Of a DNA stretch of 64,000 nucleotides, positions 1-10,400 are shown piece by piece. The notes under the pieces are model-generated. The model saw only the letters and a list, made by a program, of their open reading frames with translations, made no database searches and had not been told where the DNA came from. The position numbers were made by a program, and so were the translations under genes. Source of the DNA: Portibacter lacus (GTDB taxonomy: Bacteria; Bacteroidota; Bacteroidia; Chitinophagales; Saprospiraceae); NCBI RefSeq assembly GCF_021533215.1, contig NZ_JAJNKA010000003.1, positions 558,001-622,000 of the forward strand, read 5' to 3'. Every line of letters begins with the position of its first letter. Within the stretch, counting starts at the first letter, position 1.

Positions 1-288
1 TATTCTAATTCTTATTCTGAACCATCCTTCTATTCTACCACTTTCATCTTCATAATTCGTATTGATTTCACTGATTTTCTTCGGCTTCCAATCACGGGTA
101 TTCACTTCGACTTCTCCCCAATCTCGATGATCACCTTTTTTAAATACCCAACCATCTAATGTCGACAAAGGAAGAATCTGGTGAGTTTGAAACATATCTT
201 TTGATAATAAGACAGATTTTTCTTGTGCCATTAAAGTTGACAGCCCCATAAAAATCATTAAGATCGCATATGTAGTTATCGCCTTCAT
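1..288 (-). CDS. Partial exported sensor-like protein (N-terminus only)
   Basis: Only the first 96 codons lie in the window; the gene runs off the left edge. It starts with ATG at 288, overlapping the TGA of the kinase at 285 as ATGA, so the two are translationally coupled. Residues 1-22 look like a signal peptide (MKAITTYAILMIFMGLSTLMAQ). The mature part has a spaced pattern of Trp and Gly-Asp (GWVFKKGDHRDWGEV, then TRDWKPKK and GWFRIRI), which resembles the jelly-roll extracellular domain of 7TMR-DISM sensor proteins. The family assignment is tentative because the membrane and kinase parts are not visible. Its place behind a histidine kinase fits a signalling role. Confidence 0.5.
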   Translation of the reverse strand, partial: MKAITTYAILMIFMGLSTLMAQEKSVLLSKDMFQTHQILPLSTLDGWVFKKGDHRDWGEVEVNTRDWKPKKISEINTNYEDESGRIEGWFRIRIRI

Positions 289-3200
289 GATCCTTCTACT
301 ATTGGTATTATTATGCTAAATTCACTTCCCTCTCCTTCTTTTGTATTCACTTTCAAGTCACCACCATGTCCTTTAGTCACGATATCATAACTCATACTCA
401 ATCCTAATCCGGTTCCTTGACCTGTAGGTTTTGTTGTAAAAAAGGGTTGAAATATTTTCTCCACTATGTGCTTGGGAATCCCATTTCCATTATCACTTAC
501 CGTAATTTTAAGGGTATTATTTTCTACCAATGTTGCTATAGAAACTGTAGGATTAAATTGATGAACAGAATCTTTAACTTCAGCTAACTTCTCGCTAACT
601 GCATAAAAGGCATTGGTAATTAAATTCAGAATTACTCGACCAATATCTTGAGGGATAACATCAATCAAACCAATAGATTCATCAAAATTGGTTTCTAATG
701 ATGCATTAAAGGATTTGTCTTTCGCTCTCAAACCGTGGTAAGCCAGTCGTAAGTATTCATCGGCCAACTTATTGATATCAGTAGGTTCTTTTTCCGCTGA
801 ACTTTTTCTACTGTGCTGGAGCATACCTTTAACAATAGCATCTGCACGTTTTCCATGGTGGTTTATTTTTTCTAAATTTTGCTTAATGTCATTTGCTATT
901 AGTTTTGCTTCTTTCAGGTCACCATTTTCAATTTCCTCATTCATTTCATCTATCAATTCGTTGCTCACCTCACTAAAATTATTGACGAAGTTCAACGGGT
1001 TCTGAATTTCATGGGCAATTCCAGCGGTAAGTTCTCCGAGGGATGCCATTTTTTCGGATTGAATAAGTTGTTTTTGGGTGGCTTGTAAGTTGCTCAATGC
1101 TTCTTCAACGCTTTCTTTAGCCTTCTCTAATTTTGTAAAATCTTCATAGCGTGAATAAGCGATGGAAAATGACTCAGCAAGATTTTTCACCAAATCGATT
1201 TGGTCTTCATTCAAAGGTTCTAAGTTCCCAACATACAGCATACCTTGGGCAAATGGAACAAAATGAAGGTCTAATGATTCCGGTGCATCATCTCCGTCTT
1301 GATATCCTTCTTTATTTTCGATCTTACCTAAATCTTGAAGTGATGTAGTCCATAAGATAAATTCCTCTCTATTCCAATGTGTTTTGTAAACTTCCTTGTT
1401 TCTCCATGAACTAACTGAATTACTTGTTAAGTCACTCGTCGCAAAATCCAGATTCATCAGACCCAATGATTTACCCTTTGGGTCAGAAAGATATACTTGT
1501 ATGTTTTGGTATACCTCATTTATGATAAATACACCACATCGGAAAAAAGGAACTCCAAGATTGATCAATTCTTGCCATATTATTGGCGTAATCCGATTTA
1601 GATCTTCAGTGGATCTCATACTGGCAATTTCGCCGCGAACCCGATCCAAAGATGATTGTTTATTCGCTTCTCTTGCTCTTTTTTCTGATTCTATTAATTC
1701 GCGGTACCGTTGATAGGTTAGTCCGAAAACTTTGGCAAATCTTTCATAGATTTTTCCATGCTTATCTGATATTTCATTTATTGTAAATGCGAAAAGTGCA
1801 CCTTCATTAAACATGAAACAAGTATTAAAGTGCCGACCCTTAGTTATATTTGTGACGGGTAAATTATAATTTAGCTCTCCTCTGATCGCATCGTAATACT
1901 CTTCTCCGTCCTTGCCTACTAATTCATATTGGGTTTTAGTTAGTCCTTTTTTCCAACCTTGAAAAACACCTTCCAATAAGGGATGAATCGTCATATTAAT
2001 TTGACCAGAAACACTAATAATCTGATCTTTTTTTGTAGTCGAAGTGGTCCAGACGTCCATGACTTTATTATCATGTATAATTAAAATGCCACAACGCATG
2101 GTTTCTATTTCTAACTTTTCTATCTCTTTAAAAAGGACTGTCGTTGCTTCACCGATATCCTCACTACTACGCATGGACATGGCTTTGGAACGTACTCTTT
2201 CCAGTGCGGCTTCGATTTGGGATTCACGAGTCTGCGCTTCTGCTTTTTGCAAATCTAGGAAACGAGTATAAGTTTGATTGAAAACACCAGCAAATCTTTT
2301 TAGAACACCAGTTGCTTCATCTGAAAGTGGTTCTTCAGTAAAAGCAAAGAGTATTCCTGCTGAGAAACAAAAGCTAGTGTGGAATTTCCTCGGGGGGAAT
2401 GTTGCCAAATCTACTTGAAATGGATAATCTGGAGCATCGTTTAATGCGCTATAATATTCTATTACTTCATTGTCATTCAATTCATAGACAAGACCTCTTT
2501 TTCTATTTTTCCATGTCTTTTTAATCTCTACCAACAAAGGATGAATGCTCATATCCAACAAACCCATTTTCAGATCAACTTCTCCATTTTCGGAATGAGT
2601 AACCGACCAAGTTTCCATATTCTCCTTATCCTGAAGGATTCCTATACCACAGCGAATGGATTTATCCAGTCCTAACTTTAAAACCTCATCGAATAAAGTA
2701 ATTACAGTTGAACTTACATCCTCACTACTGTGCATCGCCATGGTTTTAGATCGAACTCTTTCTAGAGCAGATTCGATCTGAGCTTCTCTTGCTTGAGCCT
2801 CAGCTTTCTTTAGATCAAGAAAACGCACATATGCATGGTCAAAGACTTTTGAAAAACGCTTAATGATATCAATTTCATTTTCTGATAAAAGTTTTCCTTC
2901 AAAATCATTGATGTTAAACAATGCGTTCTTAACCGCTACCATAGTAATCGTATAGCTCGGGCTTTCGAATATCATGTTCTTAATATCATCAGGTACATTT
3001 CTGATGGCAGAATGTTCAAACAGATATTCATAGAAAGCATTTTTTTCTTCTTTGGAGTACTTTCCAACAAATAAATCCAATTGCTTTTCAAAGGAATAGT
3101 ATAATTCTCTGGCAATTATGTTTTCGAAAAAAGGAAGACGATAATTACTGATTACTAATCCAGCTTCATTCTCTCCGCATACAAAAGCATTAAAACCTTT

Positions 3201-4982
3201 TGAACCATCAATAGGAATTGCGATGCCCACCGCTGTTGACGGAATTTGTAATTCTTTTAATTTTTCGAAAAGAATAGCTACTACTTCATTCAATTCATCA
3301 CTCTTGTTCATCGCTAAAGAACGAGAACGAACTTTTTCCAAGGCATGCTCTAACTGTGCTTCTCTTGCTTGGGCTTCAGCTTTCTGTAAATCTAGAAAGC
3401 GAGCATATGACTGTTCGAATACTTTTGCAAAACGCAAAAAAACATGATGCGATTTCGGTGTTTCCTCATAAGTAATGAAAATAATATAACCAAATTTGAA
3501 AAAGGCTACATGATCAATTTGAGAGGTAGGAAATGGAATGCCAGCAGCTTTCATTTTTAGTAATTGGCCTCCAACTCCAGGCAAAGTACACAAGTATTCG
3601 TAATGTGTTGCACATTCATTTTCTCCAATTTCATTAATCAATAAGCTTTCTCCCCTTTGACCAGCATTATAATAGCGGAGAAATATACCTTCCCTCGGGG
3701 TTCGATATTGTGGAAAAACATCTTCGCCATTGCTTCCCCACTCGATGGAACCACCTGGGTCTTCATCATAAATATTAAATGCACAAAACCAGGTTTTGAC
3801 ACCTAGAGCCTGAACCTGTTTTACTAACTCAAGTGATAAGTCTCCCAGTTCTTCACTTTTATGCATTGCCAAAGACTTAGACCTCACTTTTTCCAATGCA
3901 GCTTCTATTTGTGCTTCTCTTCGTTGTGCTTCAGCTCGCTTTAAATCTAAAAATCGAATGTATGCCTGTTCAAATACTTTTGCGAATCGGACGAATATCT
4001 CTTTATTATCATAAGCCTCTGTTGTAATGACCAAGAGGTAACCGTATCTGAAATAAGCTGCATGCCATTTTTGCCATTTGGGAAAACTAATGCCATCATC
4101 CAACATTCCTTGAAATACAGGTTGAACAGAAGGAACCGACAGCATATATCGGTAATGTTCCTCTAATTCTTCGCCCCCTTTTTCAATGGTCAATAGATCT
4201 AATTGGTCTAGAAACCCTTGATACATGGAAATATGTGTCGGATCATCAGTATTTGGTATATTTAAATTCGGCAAAACCCCACTATGGTTAACAAACCAAA
4301 ATTCATCCGTGTCAGCATTTTCCTCACAGAATGCAAAGCCAGTTCCCCATAACTCTCCATCTAAACCAGTTAATTGTTCATACAAAACCAATGCTACCTC
4401 ACTAATTTCCGCACTTTGTTGCATCGCCATTGTTCGGCTTCGCACCTTTTCTAAAGCAGCTTCTAACTCTAATTCCCGATTTCTCTGCTCTAATTCTGCA
4501 GTACGCTCCTTAACGGCATTTTGTAGCTTTTCGTTTTCAGCTTTAAGTGCATCGAAGCCGAACGCCTCTCCTTCCTCTGTTTTAGAATCAGGGAAAGAAC
4601 CATGCTGGTGCAAAACAATCCAACTCTCGCCATTTTTCTGCATTAATGAAGACAGCCTAATGGGCGCATAAAACATCCATTCATCTTCTGCCTTTACATA
4701 CAAATCTCCAAGTTCATGAGCCATGAAATAAGGAGGATAGGGAATGACATGCACTTTTTTATTTCGCACCTCAGCATTGCCCACCATCTGATCGATCATC
4801 TCTTTTGTATAATCCAGGATATCTTTTTTGCTATTCCAGATTTCTTCTTCGGTGGTGCCTATGTTTTTATAGTCCACAGTAATATAGGACGCCCATTTCT
4901 GCAGATTACCTTCAAAATAGGTATCCCAGTAGTTTTGCAAAAATTCCTTTATATCTGTTTCTATTTGGCTATTTATTATCAT
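285..4982 (-). CDS. Soluble histidine kinase with NTF2/SnoaL-like N-terminus and six tandem sensor modules
   Basis: A 1565-residue protein with no evident signal peptide or membrane span. Residues 1-130 resemble a SnoaL/NTF2-like fold (NYWDTYFEGNLQKWASYI), followed by a short coiled coil. Six homologous modules of about 185 residues then follow, each opening with an A-L-E-K/R-V-R-S motif and AM..S.E, near residues 177, 364, 549, 741, 928 and 1112; most close with RFAKVF..Y.RFLDL. They resemble GAF-like sensor folds. The C-terminus has a HisKA box with phospho-acceptor His1324 (AGIAHEIQNPLNF), an N box near 1455 and a GTGLGLSMS box near 1525. The module type is widespread in Bacteroidota; the ligands are unknown. 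No response regulator lies beside it, so its partner is unidentified. Confidence 0.85.
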   Translation of the reverse strand: MIINSQIETDIKEFLQNYWDTYFEGNLQKWASYITVDYKNIGTTEEEIWNSKKDILDYTKEMIDQMVGNAEVRNKKVHVIPYPPYFMAHELGDLYVKAEDEWMFYAPIRLSSLMQKNGESWIVLHQHGSFPDSKTEEGEAFGFDALKAENEKLQNAVKERTAELEQRNRELELEAALEKVRSRTMAMQQSAEISEVALVLYEQLTGLDGELWGTGFAFCEENADTDEFWFVNHSGVLPNLNIPNTDDPTHISMYQGFLDQLDLLTIEKGGEELEEHYRYMLSVPSVQPVFQGMLDDGISFPKWQKWHAAYFRYGYLLVITTEAYDNKEIFVRFAKVFEQAYIRFLDLKRAEAQRREAQIEAALEKVRSKSLAMHKSEELGDLSLELVKQVQALGVKTWFCAFNIYDEDPGGSIEWGSNGEDVFPQYRTPREGIFLRYYNAGQRGESLLINEIGENECATHYEYLCTLPGVGGQLLKMKAAGIPFPTSQIDHVAFFKFGYIIFITYEETPKSHHVFLRFAKVFEQSYARFLDLQKAEAQAREAQLEHALEKVRSRSLAMNKSDELNEVVAILFEKLKELQIPSTAVGIAIPIDGSKGFNAFVCGENEAGLVISNYRLPFFENIIARELYYSFEKQLDLFVGKYSKEEKNAFYEYLFEHSAIRNVPDDIKNMIFESPSYTITMVAVKNALFNINDFEGKLLSENEIDIIKRFSKVFDHAYVRFLDLKKAEAQAREAQIESALERVRSKTMAMHSSEDVSSTVITLFDEVLKLGLDKSIRCGIGILQDKENMETWSVTHSENGEVDLKMGLLDMSIHPLLVEIKKTWKNRKRGLVYELNDNEVIEYYSALNDAPDYPFQVDLATFPPRKFHTSFCFSAGILFAFTEEPLSDEATGVLKRFAGVFNQTYTRFLDLQKAEAQTRESQIEAALERVRSKAMSMRSSEDIGEATTVLFKEIEKLEIETMRCGILIIHDNKVMDVWTTSTTKKDQIISVSGQINMTIHPLLEGVFQGWKKGLTKTQYELVGKDGEEYYDAIRGELNYNLPVTNITKGRHFNTCFMFNEGALFAFTINEISDKHGKIYERFAKVFGLTYQRYRELIESEKRAREANKQSSLDRVRGEIASMRSTEDLNRITPIIWQELINLGVPFFRCGVFIINEVYQNIQVYLSDPKGKSLGLMNLDFATSDLTSNSVSSWRNKEVYKTHWNREEFILWTTSLQDLGKIENKEGYQDGDDAPESLDLHFVPFAQGMLYVGNLEPLNEDQIDLVKNLAESFSIAYSRYEDFTKLEKAKESVEEALSNLQATQKQLIQSEKMASLGELTAGIAHEIQNPLNFVNNFSEVSNELIDEMNEEIENGDLKEAKLIANDIKQNLEKINHHGKRADAIVKGMLQHSRKSSAEKEPTDINKLADEYLRLAYHGLRAKDKSFNASLETNFDESIGLIDVIPQDIGRVILNLITNAFYAVSEKLAEVKDSVHQFNPTVSIATLVENNTLKITVSDNGNGIPKHIVEKIFQPFFTTKPTGQGTGLGLSMSYDIVTKGHGGDLKVNTKEGEGSEFSIIIPIVEGS

Positions 4983-5071
4983 TTATGTTTTAGGGCGTAT
5001 GTTATGCTAGGATGTTACTAATCTGAGAAAGAAGCTTAACTTTTCAATTTGATTGAACTTAAGCTTCCATT

Positions 5072-6007
5072 CTAATTGGAATAATTATTCAAAGGCACTT
5101 GGGCGGGTTTGAATTCCATCCCTAATTCATTCTTAGCCAAATCATTGCGGTAGATAACTTTAGGACTCTTTACAGGATTTTCATGATTAAGCATTCGAGT
5201 GATATCAGAAATAGGGTAACTTTCACTGGTCAATAAATAATTCTGCCCATGAATTCCCTTTTTAATTGCAGCTTTATAAACTCCTTCAGCAACATCTTCC
5301 ACATCAACCATTGCAAACTCTATGTCCTTATCATAGAACATTTGAATAAATGGATTCGGCGCCATTTTATTTTTAAATAAAAACTGTAAGCCTCCCGAAG
5401 TTGAATCTTCTCTATTGGATAATGATTTTCCCATCACTCCTACTGGTGAAACCGTCGTTATTTCGAAGTTTAGCTTCGGGTGCTGAGCAATGAATTTCTC
5501 CACTGCTTGATTCGCAATAAATTTGGCTTGAGCATAAGGATGGCTTTCGTCACTCATGAAAGAGTCTTTCTCATCAATCTGCTCATTTGCATTTTTGTTG
5601 CTAGGGAAAAGCGGAAAATCCGTATTGAATGCTGCAACTGATGCTATAAAAATTACTTTTTCTATCTCTGGCATTTCTTGAATGACTTCTAGAAAATTCT
5701 CAGTTCCTTGTATCGTTGGATCAAATAGTTCCGTTTTAGGATCTTGAACATCTAATTTAAAGGGTGTACCACCATGGACGACGATATTACATCCCTTTAA
5801 AAAATCTACCAGTTGAGTTTTGTTTTCAACATTTAAAGGAACAATTTCTAAATGCTGAGCATTCGGTAATTCTTTTAAATGTTCATATTTATCTTTTTTG
5901 GAAATGTCTGTAGCTGAAACTTTTACTTTGAATCCATTTTCAAGAAATTTTCTTGTATTGTAACTCCCAATAAACCCAGAGCCACCTATTATTCCTACTT
6001 TTTTCAT
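5072..6007 (-). CDS. NAD(P)-dependent epimerase/dehydratase (extended SDR family)
   Basis: A 311-residue cytoplasmic protein. The Rossmann nucleotide-binding motif sits at the very N-terminus (VGIIGGSGFIGSYNTRKFL, a GxxGxxG pattern). The SDR active-site pair is visible as Y-x-x-x-K in HPYAQAKFIANQA, and the upstream FIASVAAF segment fits the catalytic Ser region. It resembles dihydroflavonol-4-reductase-like and NAD-dependent epimerase proteins; the substrate cannot be read from the sequence. It stands alone between the large kinase and a RidA remnant on the same strand, so no pathway is suggested by context. Confidence 0.8.
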   Translation of the reverse strand: MKKVGIIGGSGFIGSYNTRKFLENGFKVKVSATDISKKDKYEHLKELPNAQHLEIVPLNVENKTQLVDFLKGCNIVVHGGTPFKLDVQDPKTELFDPTIQGTENFLEVIQEMPEIEKVIFIASVAAFNTDFPLFPSNKNANEQIDEKDSFMSDESHPYAQAKFIANQAVEKFIAQHPKLNFEITTVSPVGVMGKSLSNREDSTSGGLQFLFKNKMAPNPFIQMFYDKDIEFAMVDVEDVAEGVYKAAIKKGIHGQNYLLTSESYPISDITRMLNHENPVKSPKVIYRNDLAKNELGMEFKPAQVPLNNYSN

Positions 6008-6031
6008 TATATTTTATTTCTATTTTTTGAT

Positions 6032-6154
6032 TTAATTTTCTTTGTAACCTTCGATTTCTATTTCAATCATGAAATCAGGTAATGCCAGTTCTTTCACCCC
6101 TACCCAAGTTCCAGTAGGGAAATGATTTCTATAGATTTCGTCCAGTATTTGCAG
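6032..6154 (-). pseudogene. RidA (YjgF/YER057c/UK114) family remnant, C-terminal part only
   Basis: Reading the minus strand upstream of a TAA at 6032-6034 gives about 40 residues that match the end of RidA-family enamine/imine deaminases: FPTGTWVGVKELALP followed by DFMIEIEIEGYKEN. The PT.T.VGV..LA.P...IEIE pattern is the family's C-terminal strand and helix. Upstream of residue LQILDEIY the frame turns into unrelated sequence and meets another stop near 6200, and there is no start codon or N-terminal two thirds. This is a decayed, truncated gene rather than a short functional one. Confidence 0.6.
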
Positions 6155-6202
6155 AGTGCGACATTTTAGAGAGCATTGCCGCATATAAAATGTTGTAACC
6201 AG

Positions 6203-7114
6203 TTATTTCTGATTCAAATTATAAATAGCTTCTGCAAATTTTTGCCCTAAATCTATGTAGCCGTTGCTATCGTAGTGCCAAGCATCATAGTAATTATATC
6301 GTTGTGTACTTCTTACAATCGTGACATTTTGTTCTGTACGTGCAAATTTTTCTTGAGCATACTGAACAAGTTCACTATATCTATACGTTTTACCTGACTT
6401 TGTATTCCCCGAATCTGATATTTTTCCAATAACTATAGGCAAGTCATCTCGATGTAGTGCTGCACGTACTAGGTCCATTAAGCGTTTTAAATTTCCGTAA
6501 TATCGGAAAGCAACCTCTTCTCTATACGCATCACTTTCTCCTTGCATCCATAAGATCCCTGATTGAATCAAATAATCCTCAATTCCATCATTATCGATGT
6601 CTTTGACACTCATCGCCATGTTGATCGTTTTCAAAAAATGGTCATATTGATTGATTCCCTTAGTACCTTTATAATCCGGCTCCCATGAACCATATCGTCC
6701 AGCTGCTACGCTATCGATTGATGTTCCACCTCTTGAATATTTGATTATTGCTATTTTCTCGTTTGGATAGTATTCTTTTAGTCTTTTTGCAAAAGAAAGT
6801 TCTATTCCGAAATACTCTGACAATTTATTTTCATCACCATTGGATGAGAATTCCCAACCATGGCCTGGTTGCAGTTCAGTCCATAAGCCTAATCCTCCAT
6901 TTGCATCTTCATCAGGGGCAGGATTTCCATGAAATATCCACACATTTTCGAGATTTGATGTTATGGAATCTGGTAATTCAGCATTCAAGCCAAACCCATC
7001 CATATTTGACTGACCTCCTAAATAAAAAAGTCTAATTGTGTCTCTTTCGGTTTGCTGACAAATCCCGATTATTGGAAGAAGTAATGCGATAAATGCTAAT
7101 ACTTTTTGGTTCAT
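6203..7114 (-). CDS. Secreted sialate-O-acetylesterase-like carbohydrate esterase (SASA/CE6-like)
   Basis: A 303-residue protein with a clear signal peptide (MNQKVLAFIALLLPIIGICQ), so it is exported. The SGNH-type catalytic blocks are visible: FYLGGQSNMDGFG carries the nucleophile Ser in GQSN, GILWMQGESDA carries the oxyanion-hole GE block, and DAWHYDSNGY supplies the C-terminal Asp-x-x-His pair. This arrangement fits PF03629 (SASA) enzymes that remove acetyl groups from carbohydrates. It is divergent from the hybrid two-component regulator at 7467, the usual kind of partner for polysaccharide-use genes, so regulation by it is plausible. No SusC/SusD pair is nearby. Confidence 0.8.
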   Translation of the reverse strand: MNQKVLAFIALLLPIIGICQQTERDTIRLFYLGGQSNMDGFGLNAELPDSITSNLENVWIFHGNPAPDEDANGGLGLWTELQPGHGWEFSSNGDENKLSEYFGIELSFAKRLKEYYPNEKIAIIKYSRGGTSIDSVAAGRYGSWEPDYKGTKGINQYDHFLKTINMAMSVKDIDNDGIEDYLIQSGILWMQGESDAYREEVAFRYYGNLKRLMDLVRAALHRDDLPIVIGKISDSGNTKSGKTYRYSELVQYAQEKFARTEQNVTIVRSTQRYNYYDAWHYDSNGYIDLGQKFAEAIYNLNQK

Positions 7115-7466
7115 AATTATCCTTTTAATTATTTACAACTATATGCAAGGGAAGGCACTGACCACATCAAAACAATAAATATTGGCAATAATAAATATCG
7201 AGACAAATGAAAGAATTGGGTTTTCATAATTGGGTATTTTAAGGTTATAAAAGTGCCTACTCTATGCGGTTTTCGACATCCCCGTGATTTTTTGGCGTTA
7301 TTAAATCTTTAATTATTTGTCATAACAATTGATGGTCTAAAACTACAACTTGAAGCAGCTTACGAATAGGAGAAAAGGACTGAGGTCTAGGACTTTTTAG
7401 GATTTTAATAGGACAAACTGCGCATCTATAGGATTATCTAGGCTTTTTATTTATTTTCACTATAGT
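7115..7466. other. Divergent intergenic region, esterase / hybrid two-component regulator
   Basis: 352 bases between two divergent start codons. It must hold promoters for both genes, but I found no copy of TAnnTTTG at a convincing distance from either start, and no open reading frame or repeat. Confidence 0.4.
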
Positions 7467-10400
7467 ATGAACCCGAAATTCAAAAAATCATTGCTGATTA
7501 TAGCAATCCTATCTATTTACTTGTGCAGAAACCTTCTAGCTCAAGTAAATAATCAAATTGAAACCATCACCACTGAAGATGGTTTATCCCAAGGAATGAT
7601 CTATGATATTTTACAAGATCGAGAAGGATTTTTATGGATTGCAACTAAGGATGGGCTAAACAGATATGATGGTTACCAATTTAAAGTATTTACTAATGAT
7701 CCCAACGATCCTTGGTCAATATCTGGTAATACCATTATTAAATTATTCGAAGATTCCGCAGGACGAATTTGGGCATGCTCTGACAATGCAGGTATTAATA
7801 TTTATGACAAAAAAACAGGTCGCTTTCATCATATTCGCCAAGATCCTAATGATCCTTTAAGTCTAACTGGAAATTATGTTTCCGCCATAGCTGAAGATAC
7901 TTCTGGTTATTTTATTACTGCCATTGACAAAGAGGAAATAAATATGTTCCGACTTGAGGATGATTTTTTTACTGCTCAAAAAGCGCCTCAAATCATTCGA
8001 ATTCCGATACCCACTCATTTAAGCAAAAATAAACCTACAACAAATGAAATATCTCTAGATTTTTATACACTTCGTGGAATTGTTAAAGATACAAAAGATC
8101 GAATTTGGGTAGGTGGAAACAATGCCATATATCATTTCAATGCTCAAAAAACAGAACTGACTTTAGCCGTAGATGGTTTTACATTTGAAACAGCTAGTGC
8201 ACGTGCGGACGGTTCGATATGGGCAAGCAATGGCAGTTATGATTTATTTCTTTGGGATGGAAGTAATACTCCTTCCTTAGTTGGAGAGTTCGCTCATATC
8301 CGAGATCTAAGAGAAGATGACCAAGAAAATTTATGGATCGTCACTCTTGATACATTATTTGGATTGAATACTGAGGACCTGATGACTAAACCATCAATAA
8401 AGTTAAATTCCGATCTTTGTTTTTATAGCTGGAAACCTGAAAACAGAGAATTTCCTTTCAATTCAATGACTTCAGATCGCTCAGGTATTCTTTGGGTAGG
8501 TTCATCAGGGTTTGGAATTTATAAAATTAACCCACAACATAATGCCTTCACTCATCAACTCGAAGATTTGAGTTTTAGAAAAATTGTAGTGGATAGTGAT
8601 GACGAATTGTTTTTACAAAATTATGCTTTCCAATGGTTTAAAAATGACGGTCCATATTTAAAATATAACCGATTAAATAATGAGGAACCCAATGTAGATG
8701 CACTCTTATTTAGCAAATCAGGAGACATTTGGACCAGACTAGAATTTGTGGAGCAATCCTACTTGCAAGTTCAAAGGTTTAACCCAAGTTCGAAGGAAAC
8801 TCAGGTTTTTGACATCAGCTGGCATCATCATCAATTTCAACCGATGATAGAATGTGAGGATGCTTCCATTTGGATGGCTGGGTATGATCATGTACTGACA
8901 CAAATTGATCCTAAAACAGGGCAAGTCAAATCATATAATGTAAAAAATGGTCAAAAACTTCAATTAGAAGCGGGTGAAAAACTAAAGCCTTCTATAGCAC
9001 TTTCAACAGCATTGTATGAAGATTCTGATGGCAACTTGTGGGTTGGTTCAGAAAATGGATTTACAAAATGCATAAGACCTACATATAATCAGAACAATTT
9101 ACAAGTTAAAGCCTATGTGAATATCCCAGGTGATCAAACTTCATTAAATTATAATCATGTTAGTTCCTTTCTGGAAGACCCCAAAAATCCAGAAAAGTAT
9201 CTTTGGGTTTCAACAAAAGGTGGAGGGTTAAATCGCCTAAATAAAGAAACAGGTGCTTTTATACACTTGACTCAAGAAGATGGCCTACCAGATAATGTTA
9301 TTTATGGTATCCTTTCTGATAATGCTGGGAATATCTGGGGTAGTACCAACAAAGGTATTTTTTGTATGAGTCAATCGAATTCCTCAATTGCAGATTCATT
9401 AAGTGAATTTAGATTTAGAAATTTTTCTAAGTCAGATGGTTTGCAGGAGAATGAGTTTAATACGGGTGCTTTTGCGAAATTATCAGATGGGCGACTTGCT
9501 TTTGGAGGTATAAATGGATATAATGTTTTTGACCCTAAGAAAGTTTTAAATGATGAATTTTCTCCTCCAACTTATATCGTCAACATATTGGTCAATAACA
9601 AGCCTGTATTTCCTGAAGATGAAAGTGAAATTTTAGAAAGCACCATTGAAAGTACTAATAAAATAACGCTATCTCATAAAGAGAAAATTCTAACCTTAGA
9701 ATTTGCATCACTTGATTTTAGTGCACCTGAAAGAAATAAATACAGATACCAGTTAATTGGAGCTGATGATACGTGGATTGAAGCAGGCAATCGTAGATCT
9801 GCTACTTTTCTAAATTTACAGCCCAAGGAATATATTTTTAGAGTTCAAGGATCCAATAGTCAAGGAATATGGAGTGAGCATATTGCTGAATTACAAATCA
9901 ATATCTTGCCTCCTTGGTGGAAGACTTGGTGGGCATATCTCCTTTATATTTCAATGATCGCTGCAGCTATAGGAACGTATTATCGATTTTCAATTAAAAG
10001 AGCAAAGCTTCAACAGCAACTTGCATTTGAAAAGAAAGAAGCAGATCGGGTGAAGGAGCTGGAAATGCTTAAGTCGCAACTCTATATGAACATGACTCAT
10101 GAATTTCGAACTCCTTTGACCATTATTCTAGGCATGGCCAAACAGGTTCAGGACAATCCTAAAAAGCATTTTAGCAGTGGTCTAAATATGATCATTCGCA
10201 ATGGCCAAAATCTGCTAAATCTGGTCAACAAAATGCTGAATTTATCTAAACTGGAAAGTGGTAAAATGTCCTTGGAATTGGTTCAAGGAGATGTTGTTCA
10301 CTTTTTAGCGGTTATCGTTGAATCCTTTCGTTCCTTTGCTACCAATAAAGAAATTCAATTGCATTTTTTACCAGAAATTAATTCTTTAGATATGGATTTC

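Noticed and set aside
1151-4671. Plus-strand open frames opposite the six-module kinase (for example 4225-4671)
   Set aside because: They mirror conserved, repeated coding sequence on the minus strand and show no family motif of their own.
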